DNA of 6,936 bases from Clostridiales bacterium (GTDB taxonomy: Bacteria; Bacillota; Clostridia; Lachnospirales; Lachnospiraceae). The notes beneath the pieces are model-generated. The model made no database searches. It was given only the letters and a program-made list of their open reading frames with translations, and had not been told where the DNA came from. A program made the translations under genes and the position numbers. Positions 1 to 5,144 of the stretch are shown piece after piece. Numbering within the stretch: position 1 is the stretch's first letter; each line of letters starts with the position of its first letter. The stretch spans positions 1 through 6,936 of the forward strand of contig JAJUHH010000155.1 in NCBI GenBank assembly GCA_029267975.1, read 5' to 3'.

Positions 1-502
1 ACACCGGTGTTTTCCCGTAGGCACAATCATTATGGAGCCTGTTCATTCCATGAATGAGCTGGTCAGGATTGGAAAGATCCAGGTCATAGTAGCGCTTGGC
101 AAGAGATTTGTGATCATAGATATACTGCAATACCACTGCTCTTGCCGTTTTTGAGACTGAGATATAGCATTTATCCTCAGGACTAAGCAGTACGCTGTGA
201 TCCCTGAACTGGATATGCTTGGCACCTGCCCGTTTAAAGAAGGTAAGCAGGAGTTTTTTATCGATTTCCATATCTATAGCATCATCAGGAAGAATAATGG
301 TAGCATATTTTATTTTGATACTTCTCACTTGCTTTAGGATGTTTGCGAAATAATTTGATTCATCATCCAGCAAATGATAGTAAAAGGGAACGTTAGGGAT
401 GAAAACCGGAAAATTAATAATTGTTTCCGCACCGGAGTATTCATTCTTCATAATAAAGCTGTTGTTGGTAACCAGGATGTCATATTTTCTCTTCGAGCGC
501 AT
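1..502 (-). CDS. Hypothetical protein, N-terminal part (C-terminus beyond left edge)
   Basis: An open frame of 167 codons starts with ATG at 502-500 and reads off the left edge without a stop. The start is chosen because GAAAGG lies 8 nt upstream of it, a well-placed Shine-Dalgarno. The protein begins MRSKRKYDILVTNNS and has no signal peptide or membrane segment, so it is probably cytoplasmic. I do not recognise the family. One weak resemblance: residues about 66-106 (an IILPDD strand, a helix KKLLLTFFKRAGAKHI, then a short strand and a segment with ISVSKTARAVVL) recall the order of elements in actin/Hsp70-like ATPases such as MreB or PilM, but no phosphate-binding DxGxxx motif is visible. 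This is a low-confidence idea only. It is the last visible minus-strand gene, downstream of tRNA-Leu but separated from it by a terminator, so it is probably transcribed from its own promoter. Confidence 0.8.
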   Translation of the reverse strand, partial: MRSKRKYDILVTNNSFIMKNEYSGAETIINFPVFIPNVPFYYHLLDDESNYFANILKQVRSIKIKYATIILPDDAIDMEIDKKLLLTFFKRAGAKHIQFRDHSVLLSPEDKCYISVSKTARAVVLQYIYDHKSLAKRYYDLDLSNPDQLIHGMNRLHNDCAYGKTPV

Positions 503-554
503 AGGAAAAACCTTTCGTTTTTTCTATTATTTTCTCTAAGTCCTTGAATTTTCA

Positions 555-582
555 TTCATAAGGTTAGCGAAACTCTTGTAAA
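555..582 (-). promoter_or_regulatory. Possible sigma-A promoter for the minus-strand hypothetical gene
   Basis: On the minus strand TTTACA (582-577, five of six matches to the -35 consensus) is followed after 16 bp by TATGAA (560-555, four of six matches to the -10). Transcription would begin near 548, leaving a leader of about 45 nt before the ATG at 502. The position fits, but the -10 is mediocre. Confidence 0.4.
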
Positions 583-609
583 GGAATTATATCAATCGGT
601 GGTTTGCGT

Positions 610-638
610 TTGACAAGGTTCTCCCGGCATAATAATAT
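610..638 (+). promoter_or_regulatory. Isolated plus-strand promoter-like sequence
   Basis: A perfect TTGACA (610-615) is followed after 17 bp by TAATAT (633-638, four of six matches). No plus-strand gene follows before the antisense side of the tRNA terminator and tRNA-Leu gene, so it is either a chance match in AT-rich DNA or the promoter of an undescribed short transcript. Confidence 0.25.
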
Positions 639-651
639 AGGAATTACAAAG

Positions 652-701
652 GAAATACTACTGTTTGGAAAACTAGAGAAACTACTGCTTTGAAGATTAG
701 A
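652..701. repeat. Imperfect direct repeat, period about 24 bp, two copies
   Basis: The copies at 652-677 and 678-701 share an exact ACTACTG (657-663 and 681-687), followed by TTTG, a purine run and ACTAGA or ATTAGA. They lie in the otherwise featureless spacer between the minus-strand hypothetical gene and the tRNA terminator. No coding potential is visible across them. Confidence 0.45.
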
Positions 702-731
702 GGAATAGATGCAATGGTTAGGATAAAATAC

Positions 732-774
732 AAAAAAAATTCCCTAAATCCTTGATCATAAAGGACTTAAGGAA
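732..774 (-). terminator. Rho-independent terminator of tRNA-Leu
   Basis: Read on the minus strand, the arm TTCCTTAAGTCCTTT (774-760), a loop of about 6 nt, and the arm AAGGATTTAGGGAA form a hairpin of about 14 bp containing wobble pairs. It is followed directly by eight T residues (739-732). It begins 13 bp beyond the 3' end of the tRNA, the normal arrangement for a single-gene tRNA transcript, and insulates the downstream hypothetical gene. Confidence 0.85.
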
Positions 775-787
775 CCTCATAATAAAA

Positions 788-870
788 TGCGGATGAAGGG
801 ACTCGAACCCCCACGGGTGTTTGCCCGGCAGATTTTGAGTCTGCTGCGTCTGCCATTCCGCCACATCCGC
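788..870 (-). tRNA. tRNA-Leu (anticodon CAA, reads UUG)
   Basis: This 83-nt class II tRNA folds completely by eye. The acceptor stem GCGGATG (870-864) pairs with CATCCGC (795-789), and the discriminator base is A, as required for leucine. The anticodon stem GCAGA/TCTGC encloses the loop CTCAAAA, giving anticodon CAA. A long variable arm CGGG/CCCG is present, as expected for leucine tRNAs. The T loop is TTCGAGT, closed by a stem GGGGG/CCCTT that includes two G-U wobbles. No CCA is encoded (the discriminator is followed by TTT), so CCA must be added by a nucleotidyltransferase. It is a single tRNA gene with its own promoter and terminator. Confidence 0.97.
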
Positions 871-886
871 ATTTGTGACGAGGATT

Positions 887-915
887 ATTCTAACACAATT
901 AAATTTATATTTCAA
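887..915 (-). promoter_or_regulatory. Promoter of tRNA-Leu
   Basis: On the minus strand TTGAAA (915-910) is followed by exactly 17 bp and TAGAAT (892-887), each close to the sigma-A consensus. The -10 ends 16 bp before the first tRNA base, so the primary transcript would carry a 5' leader of only about 9-10 nt, normal for tRNA genes. Confidence 0.75.
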
Positions 916-963
916 GCATGAAGTGTTAAAATATATATAATTTATGTTTTCTCCCAAAAATCA

Positions 964-993
964 TTGAATATATGATATAAATATACATAAGAT
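964..993 (+). promoter_or_regulatory. Possible promoter for the zinc-finger membrane protein gene
   Basis: TTGAAT (964-969) and TAAGAT (988-993) are separated by 18 bp and lie about 32 bp before the ATG at 1026. The region 900-995 is almost wholly A and T, so many near-matches exist and the exact elements are uncertain. It is divergent from the tRNA-Leu promoter. Confidence 0.35.
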
Positions 994-1025
994 AGGGTGA
1001 GACATCCGCTAAAGGAGTTGAGAAT

Positions 1026-1502
1026 ATGACCTGCAGTAAGGCACAAAGCATGATCACGCAGTTTATCAATAATAAATTAAGTCTTCAGGAAACAGATGAG
1101 TTTATCAATCATGTCAGTTCCTGTGCGGAATGCAAGGAGGAGCTTGAGGTGTATTATGCCCTGCTGACTGCCATGAAGCAGTTGGATGAGGATAAGACCC
1201 TGACCTCAGACTTTCATCAGGAGCTGAACGATAAGCTGGAGCAAGCCAAGGAAAGAATAGTACATGCCAGATTTACATACTATCGGAAAAAAATAATTCT
1301 GATATTAACCATATTACTTCTGGCATTATTCATCAGTATGCGTTATGCTGTTATGAGCGTGGAAGAGCATAACGTTGCCCAGAGCGAGTTCCGGCTCAGG
1401 ACCTCCTTTAATAACAGGAGACCAAAGGAATATGAACGTCTTCTGCAGGAATATTACAGAAGGCAGAATGCAGGCAGCGCTGCACCGACGCTCTTTCCGT
1501 AA
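1026..1502 (+). CDS. Zinc-finger (zf-HC2 type) anti-sigma-like membrane protein
   Basis: This 158-residue protein starts at an ATG preceded by AAAGGAG with an 8-nt gap. The N-terminus carries C3-x25-H29-x3-C33-x2-C36 (HVSSCAEC), the zinc-binding pattern of ZAS/zf-HC2 anti-sigma factors. A charged helical linker follows (about 50-85), then one membrane span (about 89-105, KKIILILTILLLALFI) and a basic, polar C-terminal tail of about 50 residues. The positively charged YYRKK before the span predicts a cytoplasmic zinc finger and an extracytoplasmic tail. In known systems such proteins hold an ECF sigma factor inactive until a signal releases it. No sigma gene lies next to it; the neighbours are tRNA-Leu (divergent) and polA. 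It may therefore bind a sigma factor encoded elsewhere, or have another partner. The zinc-finger and membrane calls are strong, the anti-sigma role is inference. Confidence 0.85.
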   Translation: MTCSKAQSMITQFINNKLSLQETDEFINHVSSCAECKEELEVYYALLTAMKQLDEDKTLTSDFHQELNDKLEQAKERIVHARFTYYRKKIILILTILLLALFISMRYAVMSVEEHNVAQSEFRLRTSFNNRRPKEYERLLQEYYRRQNAGSAAPTLFP

Positions 1503-1545
1503 GCCATATAAGGTGAAAGAACAGAGAGTTTATCAGAATAAAGAA

Positions 1546-1623
1546 GGACAATTTAAAAGAACAAAATATATGAACAAATTTAAGGAACAAATGTAAAGAA
1601 CAAATGTAACGAACAAATTAATA
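1546..1623. repeat. Tandem 13-bp repeats, five clear copies plus one degenerate
   Basis: Successive 13-bp units of the form GAACAAATGTAAA begin at 1559, 1572, 1585, 1598 and 1611. A poorer unit (GGACAATTTAAAA) starts at 1546. The central three, at 1572, 1585 and 1598, differ from one another by only one to three bases. The array fills much of the 203-bp spacer between the zinc-finger gene and polA, has no good start codon or Shine-Dalgarno of its own, and ends about 80 bp before the polA start. All A/C on one strand apart from G and T spacers, it is unlikely to fold into a hairpin. I see no strong promoter or terminator in the rest of this spacer. Confidence 0.75.
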
Positions 1624-1705
1624 GAGAAATGAAATGGGACAAGCAGCTATATTATCTTAATCCATAGCAGGAAAACTAAAATAGATGGGAGAGGCCAGAT
1701 CAAAG

Positions 1706-4354
1706 ATGAATAAAAAGATTGTTTTAATTGATGGACACAGTATATTAAACAGGGCATTTTACGGATTGCCGGACATGACCACCTCCAAGGGAGAGCATAC
1801 AAACGCTGTTCTTGGATTCATTAATATTATGTTTAAGATTTTGGAGGAGGAGAAGCCGGATTATCTGGCGGTGGCTTTTGATACCCATCATCCTACCTTC
1901 CGGCATGAGATGTTCACCGATTATAAGGGAACGAGAAAAGGAATGCCGGAGGAGCTGCATGCTCAGGTTCCTCTGATGAAGGAAGTTTTAAAGGCCATGA
2001 AGATTGCTATCCTTGAAAAGCCGGGATATGAAGCTGACGATATTCTCGGTACACTGGCTACCCGGGCAGAGGCGGCAGGGGACCAGGTATCTGTCATCTC
2101 GGGCGACCGAGATCTGCTGCAGCTGGCAAGTGATAAGATCAAGATTCGAATTCCAAAGACAAAGAGGACCGGAACAGAGATAGAGGATTATCTTGCGCAG
2201 GATGTATACAATACCTATCATGTGACCCCCAAGCAGTTTATTGACATGAAGGGTCTCATGGGAGATACCTCAGATAACATTCCTGGTGTCCCCGGAGTTG
2301 GTGAGAAGACAGCAGCTAAACTGATTGAAACTTATCAATCCATGGAAAATATTTATGAGCACTTGGAGGAGATGTCACCTGGCAAGGTAACCAACTCCTT
2401 AAGAGAAAACAAAGAGCTTGCCTTCCTGTCCAAACAATTGGCAACCATTTGCGTGGAATGTGATATTGAATTTCATATAGAGGAAGCTACCCTGGATAAT
2501 CTCTTCAATGAAGAGGTTTATCAAATATTCAAAAGACTGGAGTTTAAGAACCTGCTCTCCCGCTTTCAAACAGAAGCGGTGGACAGGTCAACAGGAATTG
2601 AGAAGCACTTTATCCTTGTGGAGGAGCTGGGGCAGGCTGATCAGGTCTTTGAGAAAATGTCAGAAAAGGGAGCCCATCCGGTAGGTCTTCAGATGCTGAT
2701 CGAGAATAATCAGATCCTTGGCCTTTCCCTGTGTAAGGAGGAGGAAGCGGTATACTTGATCCGGGTGGGAGGCATGATCACCGGGGATTATCTAAGCGAT
2801 AAGGCAACAGAGCTTGCCAGAAAGGCTTATCTTTTATCAACCATCGGACTGAAGGAGCAGCTGCCTTTTCTTAAGGCTACGGAAAAGGACAGTGTATTTG
2901 ATGCGGCAATCGCAGCCTACCTGCTTAATCCCCTGACGGATACCTATCATTATGATGATATTGCAAGGGATTATCTCAATATGACCGTTCCTTCCAGAGA
3001 GGATTTACTGGGAAAGGTATCCCTGACTCAGGCTGTGGAGGAGAAGAAGGAGGAATTTCTGGCCTTTGCCTGCTACAGTGCTTATATTGCCTATCGGGCT
3101 GCAGAGCGCCTGCGGGAGCTCTTGTTCCGGGCTGGTATGCAGGAGCTCTTTGAGAAGATTGAGATGCCTCTCATTTATACCCTCTATGACATGGAGAGCA
3201 GAGGTATCCGTGTGAATAAAGAAGCCCTGAAGGAATACGGGGACAATCTGCAGATCGGTATTGCCAAGCTGGAGAAGGATATCTACGCTCTGGTTGGAGA
3301 GGAGTTTAACATCAATTCGCCAAAGCAGCTTGGTGTGATCCTCTTTGAAAAGCTGCGGCTACCCGGCGGAAAGCAGACCAAGACCGGATATTCCACCTCT
3401 GCGGATATCCTGGAGAAGCTTCAGAATGAGCATCCGGTGGTTGCCATGATCCTGGAGTATCGTCAGCTGACGAAGCTGAAGTCCACCTATGCCGATGGAT
3501 TGGCTGCATATATTCGGGAAGACGGACGTATTCACGGTAAATTTCATCAGACCATTGCTGCTACAGGAAGAATCAGCAGCACCGATCCGAATCTGCAGAA
3601 TATTCCTATTCGTATGGAACTGGGAAGACAGATCCGCAAGGTATTTATTCCAGAGGAAGACTATGTATTCCTGGATGCGGATTACTCTCAGATCGAGCTT
3701 AGGGTCCTGGCCCACATGTCTGAGGACGAACGCTTGATCAACGCTTACCGTGAGGCTAAGGATATCCATAGGATAACAGCTTCTGAGGTCTTCCATATTC
3801 CTTTTGAAGAGGTAACCCCAGCACAGAGAAGCAGTGCCAAGGCCGTGAACTTTGGTATAGTCTATGGAATCAGTTCCTTTGGCCTGGGTCAGGACTTAAA
3901 TATCTCAAGAAAAGAAGCAGAGCGTTATATCGCCAAATATTTTGAAACCTATCCTAAGGTAAAATCCTACCTTGACCGGCTGGTGGCAGATGCCAAGGAG
4001 CTGGGCTATTCCACTACCCTCTTTGGACGCAGGAGACCGATTCCGGAGCTGACCTCCAGTAATTTCATGCAGCGCTCCTTTGGGGAACGAGTGGCAATGA
4101 ATTCCCCCATCCAGGGAACAGCGGCAGATATTATTAAGATTGCAATGGTTCGTGTTAACCAAAGATTAAAGGACGAGCATTTTAAGTCCAGACTGATTCT
4201 GCAAATTCACGATGAGCTTCTGGTAGAAGCGCACAAGGATGAAATTGCGCAGGTTGCTGGGATTATGGTGGAGGAGATGCAGGGAGCTGCAGAGTTGTCG
4301 GTTCTTCTGGAAGCAGAAGTGAAGGAAGGAAAGAACTGGTTCGAAGCCAAATAA
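1706..4354 (+). CDS. polA: DNA polymerase I
   Basis: This is family A DNA polymerase, used for Okazaki primer removal and repair. The start chosen gives 882 residues beginning MNKKIVLIDGHSILNRAFYG, the usual start for the family; an upstream in-frame ATG at 1685 would add seven residues, and neither has a strong Shine-Dalgarno (GAGG lies 11 nt before 1706). The 5' nuclease domain (about 1-290) shows D9, D59, the E109/D111/D112 cluster in GYEADDILG, D134/D136 in SGDRDLLQL, D187/D190 in GDTSDN, and the helix-hairpin region GVPGVGEKTAAKLI (194-207). The middle domain (about 300-470) keeps the 3'-5' exonuclease fold but has GLQMLI where the catalytic DTE should be, so proofreading is probably lost, as in Bacillus and Taq enzymes. 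The polymerase domain has motif A DYSQIELR (D659), motif B with R708, K712, F716 and Y720, and motif C QIHDELL (H835, D836). coaE follows after 31 bp. Confidence 0.98.
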   Translation: MNKKIVLIDGHSILNRAFYGLPDMTTSKGEHTNAVLGFINIMFKILEEEKPDYLAVAFDTHHPTFRHEMFTDYKGTRKGMPEELHAQVPLMKEVLKAMKIAILEKPGYEADDILGTLATRAEAAGDQVSVISGDRDLLQLASDKIKIRIPKTKRTGTEIEDYLAQDVYNTYHVTPKQFIDMKGLMGDTSDNIPGVPGVGEKTAAKLIETYQSMENIYEHLEEMSPGKVTNSLRENKELAFLSKQLATICVECDIEFHIEEATLDNLFNEEVYQIFKRLEFKNLLSRFQTEAVDRSTGIEKHFILVEELGQADQVFEKMSEKGAHPVGLQMLIENNQILGLSLCKEEEAVYLIRVGGMITGDYLSDKATELARKAYLLSTIGLKEQLPFLKATEKDSVFDAAIAAYLLNPLTDTYHYDDIARDYLNMTVPSREDLLGKVSLTQAVEEKKEEFLAFACYSAYIAYRAAERLRELLFRAGMQELFEKIEMPLIYTLYDMESRGIRVNKEALKEYGDNLQIGIAKLEKDIYALVGEEFNINSPKQLGVILFEKLRLPGGKQTKTGYSTSADILEKLQNEHPVVAMILEYRQLTKLKSTYADGLAAYIREDGRIHGKFHQTIAATGRISSTDPNLQNIPIRMELGRQIRKVFIPEEDYVFLDADYSQIELRVLAHMSEDERLINAYREAKDIHRITASEVFHIPFEEVTPAQRSSAKAVNFGIVYGISSFGLGQDLNISRKEAERYIAKYFETYPKVKSYLDRLVADAKELGYSTTLFGRRRPIPELTSSNFMQRSFGERVAMNSPIQGTAADIIKIAMVRVNQRLKDEHFKSRLILQIHDELLVEAHKDEIAQVAGIMVEEMQGAAELSVLLEAEVKEGKNWFEAK

Positions 4355-4385
4355 GCAAGAGGATAAATCAATAAGGTGAAAACGA

Positions 4386-4973
4386 ATGAAAGTGATCGGA
4401 ATAACAGGAGGGATTGGCAGCGGCAAATCCCTGGTAACACAAATCATGAAAGAAAAGTATGGTGCAGTGGTTATTAATACAGATGCCATTGCCAAGGCAC
4501 AGATGGAACCTGACGGAGTCAGCTATCCTGAGGTTGTGGAGTACTTTGGTACAGGTATTCTGGCTGAGGATGGAAGGATTGACCGAAATAAGCTGGCAGC
4601 TGTTGCATTTGAAGATAAGAACAAGCTCCTTAAACTGAATGCCATCACCCACCCCAAGGTACTGATTGAAGTGAAGCGTGTGATTGAACAGCACAGAGAG
4701 CAGAAGGATGTCCCTTATGTGATCATCGAGACGGCTTTGATGATAGAATCAGGCTATGATGCAGTATGTGATGAAGTCTGGTATGTTTATGCACCGGAGG
4801 AAAGACGCCGGGAATGGCTTAAAAAGACCCGTTATTTTACGGATCAGAAGATAAATAGCATCATGAGTAATCAGAGCAAGGAGGAGGACTTCCGCAGCAG
4901 ATTTAAGATATCTATCGAAAATGTGGGTGAGATCGCCGATCTGGAGGAGCAAATTAAGAAACTAATTGATTAA
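4386..4973 (+). CDS. coaE: Dephospho-CoA kinase
   Basis: CoaE catalyses the last step of coenzyme A synthesis, ATP-dependent phosphorylation of the ribose 3'-hydroxyl of dephospho-CoA, in the cytoplasm. The protein is 195 residues, a normal length. It opens with the P-loop GITGGIGSGKS (5-15). It continues with NTDAIAK (31-37), which replaces the more usual DADxIA form while keeping D33, and with family blocks EYFGTGILAEDGRIDRNKL and LNAITHPKV. The lid and CoA region contains CDEVWYVYAPEERRREWL and IMSNQSKEEDFRSR. The start has AAGGTG 7 nt upstream. The 31-bp gap after polA has no terminator or convincing promoter, so the two genes are probably one transcription unit, an arrangement common in Firmicutes. 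No clear intrinsic terminator follows the stop codon. Confidence 0.96.
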   Translation: MKVIGITGGIGSGKSLVTQIMKEKYGAVVINTDAIAKAQMEPDGVSYPEVVEYFGTGILAEDGRIDRNKLAAVAFEDKNKLLKLNAITHPKVLIEVKRVIEQHREQKDVPYVIIETALMIESGYDAVCDEVWYVYAPEERRREWLKKTRYFTDQKINSIMSNQSKEEDFRSRFKISIENVGEIADLEEQIKKLID

Positions 4974-5030
4974 GACAGCACGATACGCATAGGAATTGAC
5001 AATAATGTAGATTTCATTAGCAAATAATGC

Positions 5031-5039
5031 TGGTATAAT
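5031..5039 (+). promoter_or_regulatory. Extended -10 promoter for the symporter gene
   Basis: A perfect TATAAT (5034-5039) is preceded by TGG, giving the extended -10 form TGnTATAAT, which works with a poor -35. The -35 position holds only a weak TTTCAT (5012-5017). Transcription would begin near 5046, about 100 nt before the coding sequence. A consensus TTGACA at 4996-5001 is 32 bp upstream of this -10 and too distant to be its partner. Confidence 0.6.
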
Positions 5040-5050
5040 AGGGGTATCAA

Positions 5051-5080
5051 GCATGACTGTACCTGCAGGTACGAAGATGC
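5051..5080 (+). promoter_or_regulatory. Operator-like palindrome in the symporter leader
   Basis: A perfect 14-bp palindrome, GTACCTGCAGGTAC (5059-5072), lies inside a wider dyad whose outer arms GCAT (5051-5054) and ATGC (5077-5080) also match, with unpaired 4-nt steps between. It starts 11 bp after the -10 hexamer, on or just past the expected transcription start, where a dimeric repressor would block initiation. No U run follows on the plus strand, so it is not a terminator for coaE. The regulator is unknown. Confidence 0.5.
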
Positions 5081-5093
5081 AAAAAAATTAGAG

Positions 5094-5100
5094 GGAGGAG
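5094..5100 (+). promoter_or_regulatory. Strong Shine-Dalgarno displaced from the symporter start
   Basis: GGAGGAG is a near-perfect ribosome binding site, but the nearest ATG in the gene's frame is 26 nt downstream (5127) and the next is 44 nt downstream (5145). Between them the frame runs from an ATT codon at 5106, 5 nt past the site, to a TAG at 5124-5126 directly before the ATG at 5127. The site may serve a rare-start leader of six codons or be the remnant of an older start. Confidence 0.45.
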
Positions 5101-5144
5101 TTAACATTACCCAATATCCAGGGTAGATGTTAAAGAGTTATTGT

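Noticed and set aside
718..957. Minus-strand open frame of 79 codons
   Set aside because: It reads straight through the tRNA-Leu gene and its promoter; the frame is an accident of the tRNA sequence.
1375..1596. Plus-strand open frame of 73 codons overlapping the end of the zinc-finger gene and part of the 13-bp repeats
   Set aside because: It has no Shine-Dalgarno, overlaps the real gene in another frame, and its tail only translates the repeat.
1546..1623. Possible CRISPR-like array
   Set aside because: Units are 13 bp, directly abutting and without unique spacers, so this is a simple tandem repeat.
1648..1655. TATATTAT as a -10 for a separate polA promoter
   Set aside because: No recognisable -35 lies 16-18 bp upstream and no TG extension is present; the signal is too weak to report as a feature.
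3359..3796. Minus-strand open frame of 145 codons inside polA
   Set aside because: It lies wholly antisense to conserved polymerase sequence including motif A, and its translation resembles no protein family that I know.
4996..5001. TTGACA as the -35 of the symporter promoter
   Set aside because: It is 32 bp from the TATAAT, and at 16-18 bp there is only a poor -10 (TAGCAA).
5051..5080. The dyad upstream of the symporter as a terminator of coaE
   Set aside because: It is followed by a run of A, not T, on the plus strand and lies downstream of a good -10, so an operator or leader hairpin fits better.
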